DNA from: Microcebus murinus
Taxonomy: Eukaryota > Chordata > Mammalia > Primates > Cheirogaleidae
Assembly: GCF_040939455.1 (NCBI RefSeq)
Contig: NC_134117.1
Span: 27,893,501-27,957,500, forward strand
Direction: 5' to 3'
Length of the DNA: 64,000 bases
In this document: piece after piece, positions 11,975 through 24,039 of the stretch
Numbering within the stretch: the first letter of the stretch is position 1
Layout: each line of letters opens with the position of its first letter
Translations under genes and position numbers: made by a program
Notes under the pieces: model-generated
Told to the model about the DNA's origin: nothing
Seen by the model: only the letters and a program-made list of their open reading frames with translations
Database searches by the model: none

Positions 11975-12380
11975 CGCTCACTCGCCCATTCTTGCATCAG
12001 GCGGACGTTGGGTGAGCACCTGCTGTGTGCCAGCGTTGCTCCAGGCACAGCAAATGCGGAGAAGCAGCCGCTCTTCCTGGGCGCAAGCAGCATATGTTTT
12101 AATGAGGGAAGCGGGGCTGGAACGCAGACAGCTCTGCCCTCGCAGGAATAAACACGGCGCAAAACGCTGTGGGTATCCAGAGAAGAGAAGGTCACAGCCA
12201 GCCGGGGCAGCCGGGGCAGGCTTCGTGGGAGGACGGGAGGGAGGGTGGGGAGAACATTCTGCACGGAGGGCGGCTGCAGCTGAGCAAAGCCACGGGAGCC
12301 CGAAAGGACAGAGCATTCAGCGGAAGGCGAGGAAGCAAACTGGAGCGTCAGCTCCTGGAGAAGGGGGAGGAGTGAGGCTG
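11975..12380 (-). mobile_element. L2 LINE 3' end, antisense
   Basis: The opening 'gagcacctgctgtgtgccag' is the antisense L2 terminus. It is followed by positions equivalent to 'ggaggaggcttcgtgggagg' and 'gcattcagcggaaggcgagg'. The 3' boundary is uncertain. Confidence 0.6.
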
Positions 12381-13549
12381 TTTCTCCTGGGGGAGAGGAC
12401 TCGAGGGGCGCGGGCCGTCGGTCCAGCAGGCGCAGCAAAGGGTGGCCTGGGCGGATGCAGGGAGTGGCAACTCCACGCTCTGCCCCTGGCCTTGCACCAC
12501 GGTGTCAAGACCCCAGCCTAGGAGCTGTGGGTCTGACTTTATGGCTATAGTCCCTAGGGGTTGATTGGGGGTTGTGGGCAGGGCCTGAGTGTCAGGATTC
12601 ATCCCAGGCCGCCATGTAGATTTGGGGAGGCCTCTATGGTATGTGCTCACTCTGTAACAGATTGAAGAATCTGACCTAGCCTGGCAGTCTCACCCTGTGA
12701 TCTCCTTAGCGGCTGCGCTGCAACTACCCGCCACGTTCTTCCAAGAAGAGACGAACCCGGGCCATCTGCTTCCCCAGGGTCACTGCCATGCATGCAGGAA
12801 GCTTGTGTGTAGCCCAGCCACTCCAGATGCAGGCCAAAGGCCTGGCTTCCAACACGTGGGAGGCCATGGCCCCTCGTCTCCCGCTGGGAGCTGGCTTCAG
12901 AGGGTGATAAAGACATTCGGGGAGAGCCAAGGGGCAGAGGTGTAAAGGAGGGGCGTCAGTGCTGGGCTTCATACAGTGCTCCCCAGCTTACCCTGCGCGA
13001 GGGGACACCTGCTCTGCTCATCTCAGAAGGTTATCGTCGGACTCAGACCCACAGAGCTTCTAGTCCAGGAGCTTTTAAACTTTGGCTCTGGAATCCTTTG
13101 CTCACACAACGTGCTGTGGAATGTGATGCATAAAATAAAATGCGTCAACACAGAAATGTGGTGCTTGAAACTGAGAGCGCAGGACCCAGCGGCACGCCCA
13201 CGGCCGCTTCTGTGCACGCATTTTGTGACCCTCTGATTTAGTCCAGCTGTCTCATGTCACAGAAGAGAAACCAAGAGCCTAGAGAGGGGAACTGGCCGGC
13301 CCAAGACCAACAACCCAATCTCTGGCAGAGCTAGGTCCCTTAAGAAGCAAATGAGATCAAGGATAGGAAAGTGATTTGTAAACTGTAAATTGCTATGCAA
13401 ATGTAGGCTTATCATTATCTACATCGACATCTACATGAAGTTCTCGGCATTTCTCAGGGTTGGCATTTCTCAGGGTCGCTACTTTGGGGGAGGCTACTTT
13501 GGGAGAGGCTGCCAGGGAAAAAACCTGCAGGACTGAGAGTGTTGGTGTC

Positions 13550-13745
13550 CTGGGCAGTGTGGAAAGACCAAAGGCTTTGGCCCCTGGAGACAGAGAGGCC
13601 CGGCGCTGCCACTTACAAGCTGTGTAACCTTGGACCTCACTTTAGTTTCCTTTTCTAGAAGAACGGGTTCCCTCCCTGCTGTCTGGGTTTATGCGGGGCT
13701 TAAGTGAGCCGATGCACGTGCAAGTGCTCTCAACAAGGCCACGCA
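13550..13745 (+). repeat. MIR SINE
   Basis: 'gctgccacttacaagctgtg', 'taaccttggacctcacttta' and 'gtgagccgatgcacgtgcaa' give a near full-length MIR in sense orientation. Confidence 0.8.
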
Positions 13746-14504
13746 CTCTGAATAGAGCCGTCTTGCGAGGGGCGGTCGTGATGGAAGAACAGAAAACCCA
13801 AGGCTTCGGGACTGGTGTTTAGCCCTCGCCAGGCACTTCCTGTCCCCGGGAGCTGGAGCCAGCTGCTGACGTGCTGGAGCCCGAGCGTTCCGTCTCCCCC
13901 GCTAGACACGGCTCCATAGGTCACGCCGCGCCCTCAAGCCGCAGCCCTCAGACACTCTCCGTCAAAGTGTCTGAGGCACAACCTTCCATCACCGGGCGCT
14001 GACTCAGCCCCCAGTGAGCTCCGTCTCTCCTGTCACACCCGAGGGTGCCAGGAGGCACCCGGCCAGCTGCTCAGCATCCCCCAAACCTCACCGGCTTCTG
14101 CATCCCGGGGACGAAGGGCAGGGCAGGCCGGGTGTGTTTCGGGAAAGAGAGAAGCGGTTTCTCTCCAAGACTTTGGAGAGTTCTTTCCGCCCTCCCCAGA
14201 TGTTCCCCGCGGGGCGCGGGGCGGAGGCCAGCACCTGGCCCTGGCAGAGGATGTGCGCGCTCAGGCTGAAACGTGGGCAAGAGGTCGGGCACCGCGTGGA
14301 TGGGATTTGGCCGGGTTCCTGTGGAGGGCCTGGCAAGCTGGTGCTCCCAGGAGACGGGAGGAGGCCTCGGACATTTGTGACTGTGCTACCTGGGGGTGAC
14401 CTTGGGCACACTGCTTTCCTTCAGGGCCCCAGATGCAAAGCGACAGGGAAAAGTCGACCATGGGATGCCTAAGCTTTTATGACTCAGACGTGAGCTCTGA
14501 GGTT

Positions 14505-14930
14505 TCATTCATTCAATCATTCAGCAGATATTAATTGAGCACCTATTGTGTGCCAGGCACTGGGGAACAAAACTGGACAAAAAGTCCTGCCCGCCTGGAG
14601 CTGATATTCTCGTGGGACCAGACAGAGAAGGAAGAGGTGAACAAGAGGACAGAGGGCTGCCAGCTGGGGTCACAGCTGCGGGAAGAGGGCGGTGGCGAGG
14701 GGCGAAGGGTGCGGGGTGGCGTGGTGCTTGCATGCTGTGAGAGCAGGAGCAGGGGAGGCCTCGCTGAGAAGGGACAGCTGAGCAAGGGCCTGAAGGAGGA
14801 CAAGCAGGGAGCCAGCCTTGGACATATCTGGAGGAACAGCATCCTGGGCAGAGGGAACAGCAAGTGCAAAGTCCCTGAGGCAGGAACATACCTGGGGCTT
14901 CAGTGCAGCTAGGAGGCAGTGTAGACACAG
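14505..14930 (-). mobile_element. L2 LINE 3' end, antisense
   Basis: This is one of the best-preserved L2 copies here. 'attcattcaatcattcagca' and 'tattaattgagcacctattg' begin it, and 'cagagggaacagcaagtgca' and 'aagtccctgaggcagg' lie near the end. No coding capacity remains. Confidence 0.9.
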
Positions 14931-15159
14931 GAGATAATGGGAGACCCAAGGAGTGACAGGCTTGGTAATCTATTGTCCTGAGTACCTTAGAGAAAGAGAT
15001 CCAGTGGGTCCATCTAATAACTTCAGAAATGTTCATATCCTCCCATCTGAGATGCTAACTCTAAGCTACTGTTTAAATGCCGGGACTTTCTGGCAGAAAA
15101 GAGTTGTTCAAACCTTAACAGCAAAGCCTTCTGCTCCTCCTCGGCTCATTCACACAAGG

Positions 15160-15275
15160 GTTCTTGGTATAGCAGGAAGGGCTTGGGTTCAAATCCCAGC
15201 ACCCGCTGTTGCTTACTGTGTTACCTTGGGAAGGGCACTCAACCTCTCTGAGCTTCAGTTTCCCCGATGAACCTC
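15160..15275 (+). repeat. MIR SINE
   Basis: 'ggcttgggttcaaatcccag', 'ttgcttactgtgttaccttg' and 'ctctgagcttcagtttcccc' are the conserved MIR core. It ends about 390 bases upstream of exon 3. Confidence 0.85.
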
Positions 15276-15663
15276 ATTAGTTGTTAGATTTAAATTCACG
15301 AGATCACAAGTTGAAAGTGCCTTTTATTATACATTGAAATGGGCAAGGTAAACGTCAGGGAGGTTTTTGTTTCCTTCAGTGACGCCTGTGGTCAGGGCTT
15401 GTCGCAAGCCGCCTGCTCCCCTCCACCACCCTGCTCCTCTAGCGCGTCCCACACGGCCAGCTGGCCCTCCCTGTGCCTGGGCCGGCGTCTGGTTCAGGGA
15501 CCCAGGGGCCCCCAGGCAAGGCTGGGAATGGTTCTCTGGGAACACTCTGGTTCTGAACCGCCCCACAGTGTGTCCAGGAGGACTCTGAGCCCAGTGCTCC
15601 GGCCAGGTGGGACTGGGTGGGCCCAGCTGCTCCTCTCCAACACCCCTCCCGCGTCTCCCCCAG

Positions 15664-15860
15664 GTACAACGGCCCCAACCTGGTGCTGAAGTACGACCGG
15701 GCCCAGAAGCGGCTGGTGAACATCGCAGTGGACGAGCGCAGCTCCCCCTACTACGCGCTGCGGGACCGGCAGGGGAATGCCATCGGGGTCACCGCGTGCG
15801 ACATCGACGGGGACGGCCGTGAGGAGATCTACTTCCTCAACACCAACAACGCCTTCTCAG
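15664..15860 (+). CDS. CRTAC1: CRTAC1 exon 3
   Basis: The exon encodes GYNGPNLVLKYDRA at its start through FLNTNNAFS at its end, about residues 75-140 by human numbering. It forms part of the N-terminal beta-propeller. CDIDGDGREEIYF is an FG-GAP/VCBS-type calcium loop of the DxDxDG kind, with acidic residues in the expected places. The acceptor is CCCCCAG and the donor is CAG|GTAGGG. The exon enters with one base completing a split glycine codon and leaves with one base of the next codon. There are no stops. An open frame that continues about 400 bases beyond the donor is intronic read-through in GC-rich sequence and is not coding. Confidence 0.97.
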
Positions 15861-16284
15861 GTAGGGACTGCGGCCTCGGCTTCCTCCTGCTTCCCCTCGC
15901 CCTCCCAGCACCGACTGCGGGAGGCCCTTGGGGTCCAGCAGCCACAGTCCCCTGCTGCCCCCGGGCCTGCCTGGTCCCAGCGCCACCCCTCCTCCTGTGC
16001 CTGAGCTTGCAGCGCTCACCTCCAGGGCCCGGGTCTGCAGATGCGTGGAGTGGACAGAGGCGGCCAGCGCTCCCCAGGCTGGGTCTTCCTCGCCTCCCAG
16101 GCCGAGCCCCAGGCCTCGTGACCCCTCCCCCGCTCCCACCCCGCCCCCGCCCGGTGCAGGCGCTCACCACTCTCACCGCGGTTATGCCGACACCAGAGCC
16201 GCCTGGCACCACCACGCTGGCTCAAAGGGGGCTTTCCAAAATGCTTGGAAATCCTTCAAGGTCCCCCACTATTTTTAGCTGAGC

Positions 16285-16400
16285 TCATTTATTCATCCAC
16301 AAATTTTTGCCGAGCGCCCACCCTGTGCCTGCCTAGAGGTGCTGGGGGTGTAACTTTGAGACAGACACACCTGGAGCTCGCGGAGCCTGTCCTAGCCCGG
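16285..16400 (-). mobile_element. L2 LINE terminus, antisense
   Basis: 'atttattcatccacaaattt' then 'gagcgcccaccctgtgcctg' and a 'gtgctgggggtgtaac' block match the antisense L2 end, truncated after about 115 bases. Confidence 0.65.
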
Positions 16401-16609
16401 AGCCTCTCACGCTGGAGTGTGCGAGTGTGCACCGGAGCCCCTGGGTCCCGTGTAATGCAGGACCTGCTCGGCAGGCCCAGGTAGGGGTGGGGCCCTGCGT
16501 TCTGCCCCACTCCCAGGCTAGGTGCCTCTGCGCCAGGGACCACACTCTGAGTAGCCAGGTCCTGCACGCTAGGGGTGGGGGAGGGAAACTGATGCCAGAA
16601 GGCTGCATG

Positions 16610-16830
16610 ATAGTAGCAGTATGATGACAGCAATACGTAAGCACCTACTGCGTGCCAGGCCCTGATCTAAGTGTTTACGTTAATTATTTCATTTAGATCG
16701 CACACACCTCCATTAGGGAAGAACTGGTAAACCCACTTTATGGTTGAGGAAACTGAGGCACAAAGAGGTTCAAGGCCACACAGCTTGTAAGTCCCAGAAT
16801 TCACACCCAGGAGTCTGACTCCAATTTTAG
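16610..16830 (-). repeat. MIR SINE, antisense
   Basis: 'gcacctactgcgtgccaggc', 'gttgaggaaactgaggcaca', 'aagaggttcaaggccacaca' and 'ggagtctgactccaa' give an almost complete MIR in reverse order. Confidence 0.88.
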
Positions 16831-17499
16831 TATATGTGCTGCCGAGACGAGCACACGGGGTCTGACTCCAGATCGTCCTTGTAGTCAGGACACTGTGGCT
16901 TTCCTCTGTCCTGCATCCTCGGCCCAGTGGGGAGCTGGACTCGAAGTGGTTGCTCAGTGTCTCATGAGCTGGGGGCCGTGTTCCTGGGGCTGCAGAGGAA
17001 GGTGGTTCCTGCCCCGACACTCACATTTTCTCCGGCTCAGATCCCAGGATCTCGGCCCGCTAGAATGAAGTCCACTCCTGTGGAGCCGTGACATCTATGT
17101 GGAGTCCCGGGCCATGGCTCCCACTGGGGGGACAGAGGGCTCTCTGCCCCTGTGGGGCCAGGTGGGGCGTGTGCTGGACTCCTCCAGGTGGCAGCAGCCT
17201 CTCGTGTTGACTCTGGACAAGACCTGCCTTCAGACCCGAGCGGTCACCGTCCGGGACCTCCCAGCCTCCTGGAGCCGGTGACTGCCTGGCTGTGGGGACC
17301 ACCTTCCCTGCCCCCCAACACGCACACACTGGCTTTCCCCTGGGTCACAATGTCAAGTCCGAGCCAGGACCGAGCCCCTCGACTGCCCTGACGTTGAGCC
17401 TTGCCAGCTGCGTGGATGGGAGGGCACGAGGTTGGGGCCCCCGCCAGGGGCAGGGGTGGCGCGCTGGCGGGCGGCCAGCCTTGTGCAGCCAAGAAACAA

Positions 17500-17720
17500 T
17501 GAGCCACAGCCCCAAGTGGTGTTTTATGGGTTTTCATCTTATCGTGCCACCAAGTGAGGCCTGAGAGATAGTAATTATCCCTACACAAATATCAGGGCAT
17601 GATTACCCAGCTGGATTTACTGCCCTCTCTCCAGCCAAGCCAAGATTGGATTAGGACACAATTAATTGATGGGCTGATAAACTCTTTAATGTGGGACAAG
17701 GTCAGGAAGGGAGCAGTGTC
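17500..17720. promoter_or_regulatory. Candidate conserved noncoding element
   Basis: Repeat-free AT-rich block in GC-rich surroundings. It contains 'ttggattagg' (a GGATTA, OTX/PITX-type core) close to 'acaattaattgatggg' (homeodomain cores), plus 'agtaattatcc' and 'catgattaccc'. Conservation cannot be measured here, so the call is an inference from composition and motif clustering. Confidence 0.3.
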
Positions 17721-18149
17721 AAGGGATGTCTATAGCAGGGGTGAGCCCCAAGGAAGACTCCGGAGGGCTGGGAAGTAGGGACGAGAACCGTGGAAGGGAC
17801 GTTCCGTGTGGCCCGGCAGGCAGGATGCCAGAGGAAGGCGCAGACTCACCCATAGTCACCAAGCACGGGGCCCCGGCACGAGGACCCTCCAGGTGTCTGC
17901 GAACCCCAGCCCTTCCCACGCTCTCAGCGTGCTCCGCTGGGGACCCGAGAGCAGTGGTTCCCCACCCGGCTGCACATCAGAGCTGCCTGGGGGCTGTCAG
18001 CCCTCCCAGCTGAGCGGCACTCCCGCCAGTCCCCTGAGAACCTGGGGGTAAGACCCTGTCACCAGATCGCAAAGCTCCCCCGGTGACTCCCATGTGCAGC
18101 TGAGGATAAAGGCCACTAACTTGGCGTCACACTAGTTCCACGCTCAGCC

Positions 18150-18260
18150 AACAGTAGCCCGACTCATGTACGGAGCACTTAGCATGTGCCAGGCACCGCT
18201 GTAGGCACGGAGGATGCCTCAGTGAACGAAACACAAGGACCCTGCCCTCGTGGAGTTCAC
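18150..18260 (-). mobile_element. L2 LINE terminus, antisense
   Basis: 'gtacggagcacttagcatgt' then 'gccaggcaccgctgtaggca' and 'cctgccctcgtggagttcac' match the antisense L2 3' end. Confidence 0.75.
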
Positions 18261-18839
18261 TCTCTGTCCCCAGTTCTCTGTCCTTACATCTCTCCAGGTG
18301 CCTGCCTCCTCTCTCCCAAGCCCCTGGACGCTAAGCTCCTTGAGGGCAAAGTCCCCGTGTTGTTCGTTTTGTGGTCCCCTTTGGCCCTCGCTGGACATTT
18401 GGCCCTGGGCTTCCTGGGACTGAGGGCACATCTGGGGAGGCTGGAGCTGGCCCGGGGCCGGGGGAAGGATGACAGTGGCCGGCAGCCTCAGCCCCAGGCC
18501 CACGCCTCCCGCTGCCCTTCTGTGGGTTTGAGTTAATTTTTCAGTAGAGTGGTTCCATTGACTCATCGACAGTGGGTGGGGTATGGAGTGGGACATTTGT
18601 GTCGCGTCAGCACTTCCTTCGGTCCCTGGCACGGCGCTCAGCCGTTGACACTCTGCCCACTGTGGGGAACCTGAGGCCTCTCCAGAGGCCCAGCCAGCCC
18701 AGCACGGCCGTGGCGCTCAGCTGTGGGCCTCATCGGCTACCTACGGAAGGACAGTCCCTCTCCCCTGCCCCAGCCAGCTTAAGGAGGCCGGCAATGCAGT
18801 CCTCACAAGAGGGCTGAGAGCCTGCCCCTGGCAGTGTCC

Positions 18840-18960
18840 TGTGGGGTCAGTTTGTACAAACCTGGGGTCTGCCCCTTACTGGGTGACCTTGGGCGAGATA
18901 CTTGCCCTCTCAGTCTCCCCTCCCTCATCTGCAGGACAGGAAAATACTGACTTCATACAC
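18840..18960 (+). repeat. MIR SINE fragment
   Basis: 'gccccttactgggtgacctt', 'gggcgagatacttgccctct' and 'catctgcaggacaggaaaat' match the MIR core. Confidence 0.75.
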
Positions 18961-19074
18961 TCTGCTCCCTGCAATGGCCCAGGAGACTGTGTCAAAGTCT
19001 TTGCCATCGCTCCTGGCGTGACCCAGGCTGCCTTTCTGGCCGCCTTCCCCCCAGTCGTCCTCGCTCACGACATT

Positions 19075-19415
19075 CTCGCCTGCTGTCTTCGTACTTGCCG
19101 TTCCCTTTGCCTGCAATGCTTTTCCTGCTCGTGTCCTCAAGGCTCACTTCTCTCCATTCAGGCCCCTGCTCAGATGAGGTCTTCCCTGAGCCCTTGTCTA
19201 AATCACAGCCCAGTCTCTCCCCGTGCCCTTAACTGGCTTACTTTCCTCCACTGCACCCACCGCTCCTCGGAAATACGCTGTTTGTCGTCCGTCTCTCCCG
19301 CTGCGGTCTGGACTCCACAGGCTAGGAACTTTGTCTTGCTCACTGGTCCAGACCCAAACAAGTACTAGTCCCTTAGCACCCGTTAAATACATATTTGTGA
19401 ATAAACATTTGAGAT
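19075..19415 (+). mobile_element. L2 LINE 3' end, sense
   Basis: 'tttgcctgcaatgcttttcc', 'gctcagatgaggtcttccct', 'ggctaggaactttgtcttgc' and the terminal 'aaatacatatttgtgaataa' follow the L2 3' UTR in order. It is a well-preserved copy. Confidence 0.85.
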
Positions 19416-20104
19416 AATGAATGGAAAGCACTTGTTATGGTGCCTCGGACTTCAACACTCTGAACAAAAGCCGTTGTCATTCTGTGCCTATGAAGAAGAT
19501 CCGAGCTTGTAAAAGCTCCCTGGCCATGCTGCTGGCCCACGGGAGAGAGGCCCTAGCAGCAGAGAGAGAAAAGGACCAGAGTGAGCAAGACACTGCCCAG
19601 ACAAAGGCTCTAGGTGAGCTCGGGTCAAGGTTGGGAATTGGCACGTAGGGAAGGGGAAGGAAAAGGAGGAAGCTTGACCACCATCCAAGGAGGCCTGGGC
19701 CTGGAAACCAGCTTATGGTTTAATTGACCTGGAAAAATAACAGCCTGGGTACTTCAGGCGGCACTAGTCAGTGAAAACCAGGTAGGAGAGTGTGGGGGCA
19801 CAAGGCACCCCAGGATCCCCTGCAGCTTCTGGTCAGAGCCCATCCCCTGGGCTCCAGCCCACCTGGCTGCTCCCCTGGGCAGCCCAAGCTGTCCTGCACA
19901 CATGGCCCGGCCTGGGGAAGGGTAGCGTGAGTAGCATATGGGTCAGCACTAACCTTGATCCCAGCCACCACCTTATTTTCTCTCAGTTCAACAAAATGTT
20001 CATTGAAGATCTGCTATGTGCAGGGCCCTGTTAAAAGAACACACGTACCTCCCTCCTCTCTGCACAGTGGTATGCCCTACTCACAGTTCCTCTCCTTGCT
20101 CTTT

Positions 20105-20860
20105 TTTTATTTAACAATATATTTTGAATATTATTTCCTGGCAGTACACAGAGAACTTTCTCCTTCTTTTCATGGCTATATAGTACTCCATTGTATAGAT
20201 TTGCCATGAATTCAATCGGTCCTGTGTTGATGAAAGATTACTTGCAATCTTTTGCCCTTACAAAGAGTGCCACCAAATGAATAAGCTTGCCCAACATGCC
20301 ATTTTCCACAAATGCAGGTATATTTATAAGATAATTTCCTGGAAATGGAATTACTTCGCCAAAGGACTGCAAGTGTGCAGCTTGGGTAGGCATTGCCAGA
20401 CTGCCCTGCACGGGGACACTACTCATCACGTTCCCGTCGGCCACACCTGCGAGCGGGCACTTTCCAACCCTCGCCAGCACAGTGTTTCAGCAAGTTTTTT
20501 AGTATTTGCCAATCTGATGGGAAAATATTGCTATCCAAGTATAGTTTTAATTCCCATTTTTCTTAAAATGAGTGAGGCTGAGAATATTTTTTATATATTT
20601 GAATCTCTTGTCTGCTCATAGCCTTTGCCCATTTTTTCTATTGATTATTGGTCTTTTTTCCTATTGATTTGTAACACCTCTTCATAAATTAGGGAAATTA
20701 GCCCTTTGTAATACAAGGTGCAAATAGTTAGTTTTCCCTTGTTTGTCATTTTTCTTATGTCTTTGCTCATGGTGGGTTTTGTAATGTGGGAAATTTTCAT
20801 TTTTATGGACTTGGATTTATCACTCTTTTCTTTTATGGCTTCTGGGCTCTGTGTCATGCT
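20105..20860 (-). mobile_element. Old L1 3' end, antisense
   Basis: 'catggctatatagtactcca' with 'ttgtatagatttgccatgaa' and 'gatgggaaaatattgctatc' matches the antisense 3' region of an old L1M-class element. 'ttgattattggtcttttttc' and 'aaattagggaaattagccct' extend the match. There is no intact frame. Confidence 0.75.
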
Positions 20861-21984
20861 TAGAGAGGCCTTCAGCAGGGGCTTTTGCGACCTCTTAGAG
20901 AAGAGAGGCGGCGTCAATCACTGTGCTAGAGGCAAGAGGGGGATCCGGGTGGTGGCACTTCCAGCCTCTCCTGCCTTCACGGCAGATGAGCCTCCGGCTC
21001 TCGAGAGAAGCGCCCCTTGTGCGGCGGCTCCTTCGCCAGGCCCGGTGCCAGCCGCGCCCAGGTAACCTACGCCTCACGACCCGCGGTGTGATGCCCGGAC
21101 CAGCAGCGCTGGGACCAGCCGGAAGCTCTTACAAACGCAGCCTCTCAGCCCCCCAGACCTCCTAGGCCAGAATCTGTATTTTAATCTTCCCGTACCCAGG
21201 AGAGTCTGAGATGTGCTGCCCGAGCCTCCACCCTCTTTTCCTAGGCTCCTCTGGTCCTAAAACGGATGCCAGGGTCTCCTGATCCCCAAGCAGCTTTCAC
21301 GCAGACGCAGCGCCCTGACCCACAGCCGTCCCGGCATGGCCGCGCTCGGGGACCTGCCCTGGCTCCTCAACACACGTGGCCCGGTGAGCAGCAGGGAGGG
21401 AGCGAGGTGGCCACAGCAGCGCCGTGAGGAGTCGGGGCCCAGAGGCCACATCTGTGGTCCTGACAAAGAACGAGGCTGCCCCCCGCGAGCGGAGCGGCCC
21501 AGCGCTGTAATACCACACAAGGAGGCTTTGCAGCATGCGGACATGGTTTGAAGCACAGCGTTGCCACCTCACAGCAGCTGTGCAACCTGAGGCAAATGAT
21601 TTAACCCGCTGAGCCCTGATTTCGCTCTGTTGAATGAAGACTCCATCCTCCTGGCGTGGCCACAGATGCGACTAACGGAGCCAATGTGGGCAAAGCTCCC
21701 GGCAGGAGCCAAAGGGGTTTCCCTCTTCCCCCTGGCTTGGAGGAAGGAGGGCTGGGGCCAGCAGTTATACGGGACCCAGGGAGCCTGGCCTTCTCGGCTA
21801 AGTGTCCTTTGTCCGAACTCCTTTCTTCCCTTGGAGCCATCACTGCCTTGCTGGTTTTCCATTGACGGAGCCTCATAAAGCCTTTTATACCTGATGTCAC
21901 CATTGGGTCCTGGGGTGTGGATCATTGCGGATCTGCTGTGGTCAGGCCCTGTAATTCCCTGGATGAGGATGAGGAGGATGATGG

Positions 21985-22190
21985 CATTGTTATTATTTAC
22001 TGGAATTATCATGTGCCAGGCATTGTTCTAAGTGCTTTACGTATGTTATCTAATTTAACCCTCACAACAACCTGGTAAATAGCTGCCCATTCTCATGATC
22101 CCATTTTCCAGATAAGAAAAAGCCAAGTTCATGATTTGCCCAAGGTCAGCCTAGAGGAAGGATGTTCCTGGCTACCCCACCAGCCCTGCT
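21985..22190 (-). repeat. MIR SINE, antisense
   Basis: 'atcatgtgccaggcattgtt', 'ctaagtgctttacgtatgtt', 'tttaaccctcacaacaacct' and 'gatttgcccaaggtcagc' are in reverse MIR order. Confidence 0.9.
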
Positions 22191-23039
22191 GTTTGCCTCA
22201 TGGATGAGCTTGAAGGCTGAGGCCTCTGCCCTGCCGCACACACCTGCCCTCCCCTCTCTGCGTCACCAGTGTCAGACTGAGTCAGGCCATCCCCTGGGTG
22301 GGGCTAGCCCCTGGGGAGGGGGTCCACCCAGGGGTCCTTAGGAACAGCCCTTTATGGCCCAATCTCACCCTGCCATGGCCCCAGGCTGCTTCTAGTTCTA
22401 GTTTTCTGGTTGTGTCATCACTCCTTCTCTGCCTCTTTTCCCTCCTTCACCCCAAATGTGGCTGCTCCCTGGGACTCCATCTTTGGCTTGGTCTTTCCCC
22501 TGTCCCCAGTTCCAGCCCCCCTGTTGCCATCCATAATGGCCACTGACATCTTGGCTACCTCTTGACCACTTCAAATGCAAACTCTGAAGCTAAGCTCCTG
22601 CTCCTCACCCCCAGCTGGCCCAGTGTGCCTGCTTGAGTCACCGTCCCCACACTGTGGACAGCTCCCCTGCTCTGCAGCCACACCCGGCCAGTCCCTCGTG
22701 CCCTCCTGCTGTGGCCCCTGTACCCAGCGCTTCCCCCACCCACTGTCAACACCCCAGTCAAGCCCGAGCTCCTGCAAAAGTGGCTGCTCACTGCATTTTC
22801 TCTTGCAAGCTCACCCCACAGCCAACTCAATCTTCTAGAAGCACTGTCTTCCCCTGACTTTCCCCAGATCAGAAGCCACCAATGAATGGCCCCTTTGCCC
22901 TAAGTTCTGGGGTTGCTGGGTCTCCCCTGCCCCGCCATGTTTCTCCCCCTCTCTAGGCCAGTTCAGTGTCCCCTCTGTGCCCACTACAGTGCCATTCTCC
23001 TGCCTACTACAGCGCCATTCTCCTGTCTGCCTGAGCTGA

Positions 23040-23265
23040 GGAGTGCAGTGCTGACCCAGGCTTCAGAGTCGGAGGACCTGGGTTTGACTCTCTCTCTACC
23101 TTTACCTGGTCTGTGACCTTGGGTAATTGACTTAACCTCTACCCCTTAATTTCTCCATCTGTAAGATGGGGCTACACCACCTCTCAGGGTCTACAGGGTT
23201 TAGACAAGATAATGGTTATAAAAACAAGAACGTGCTTCGTGCAGAGCCTGGCCATGCTTCTGCCC
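23040..23265 (+). repeat. MIR SINE
   Basis: 'ggaggacctgggtttgactc', 'ggtctgtgaccttgggtaat', 'tgacttaacctctacccctt' and 'catctgtaagatggggctac' mark a near full-length MIR. Confidence 0.9.
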
Positions 23266-24039
23266 CATACATACTTGAGTCATTGCTGTTGTTACTCTGA
23301 CCCTTCGAGTCCCAGGCCAGGTGCCTCCTCCCTCAGGAAGGCCTCCCTGATCCCAGCAACCTCTTCCGTCCTCATTTCATGGTGTCTCCTGGATGTACTG
23401 TCCCGTCCTGCCCTGCTGGGCTCTGCCAGCTGTGGCTCTTAGGCAAGGCCCCGCAGCTCCCGTGGCTCAGGCGCTTCGTGTGGGAGGCATGAGGGGACCC
23501 ACCTCGTGGGTGTGGCGAGGGCAAGTGAGTGTGGGTGAAGCCCCTGGCACAGAGAAAGTGCTGTGGGGTGGCAGGTGTCCTTAGTGTCACTGCCGCCTCA
23601 TGGCCTCTCCTTCACTTACTCCTTGTGTTGCGAATGGACCATTAGCACCCTGAGGTGGGGACCAAGGCTCTCGCTTCCTGCTGCCTCCACGGCTCCTGGC
23701 CCCAGCAACCTGACAACTGGCACTTCCACTGCACTCTGGGACCTCTGAGGCTCTTTTAGTGCCAACATGCCAGAGTCAGGGTGGGAATGGGAATTCCCAG
23801 ACTTGCCTCTCACGGGGGCTGTGACCCCCAGAGCCCCCTTGCCTCCTCGAGTCCTCCCGTGTCTCCCAGGCCTCCACCTCTCAGTGTCTCCCCCAGGGCC
23901 CCAAGCGAGACCCTCTCCCCTGCTCCTGACAGCCTTTCCTCTTGCAGAGCAGCTGCCCCCGACTCAGTGAGGGGCCCCGGGGCGGGATGCAGCTACAAGG
24001 AGCCAGAAGGCAGGATTACACGCCGACACGGGCCGGGGC

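Larger units (their letters stand above)
1..15663 (+). other. CRTAC1: Intron 2, 3' part (no gene)
   Basis: This is the 3' portion of the intron before exon 3, ending in a pyrimidine-rich tract and CAG at 15661-15663. It is mostly ancient repeats: two MER5 copies near 1.7-2.1 kb, L2 fragments near 2.9-3.1, 4.5-5.1, 10.2-10.7, 12.0-12.4 and 14.5-14.9 kb, Alus near 5.9, 8.7 and 9.1 kb, an MLT1 LTR near 8.4 kb, and MIRs. A fragment of antisense L2 3' end lies near 7330-7430. A TTG run lies near 7703 and another near 11229. Stretches 5200-5870, 7430-8330 and 12400-13540 have no feature I can name. No open frame looks like a protein gene. Confidence 0.85.

Noticed and set aside
11914..12438. 174-codon open frame on the minus strand
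   Set aside because: Falls on an L2 fragment and shows low-complexity Ser/Pro/Leu composition with no domain.
13960..14300. CpG-richer stretch that might be an internal promoter
   Set aside because: CpG density is modest and short, there is no TATA or initiator context I can support, and no associated open frame.
15617..16282. 221-codon open frame spanning exon 3
   Set aside because: Only 15664-15860 matches CRTAC1; the rest is read-through of the GC-rich intron past a clear GTAGGG donor.
21000..21080. GC-rich segment ending CCCAG|GTAACC, resembling an exon end
   Set aside because: No upstream acceptor with matching frame and no CRTAC1 homology; exon 3 and exon 4 join directly in phase without it.
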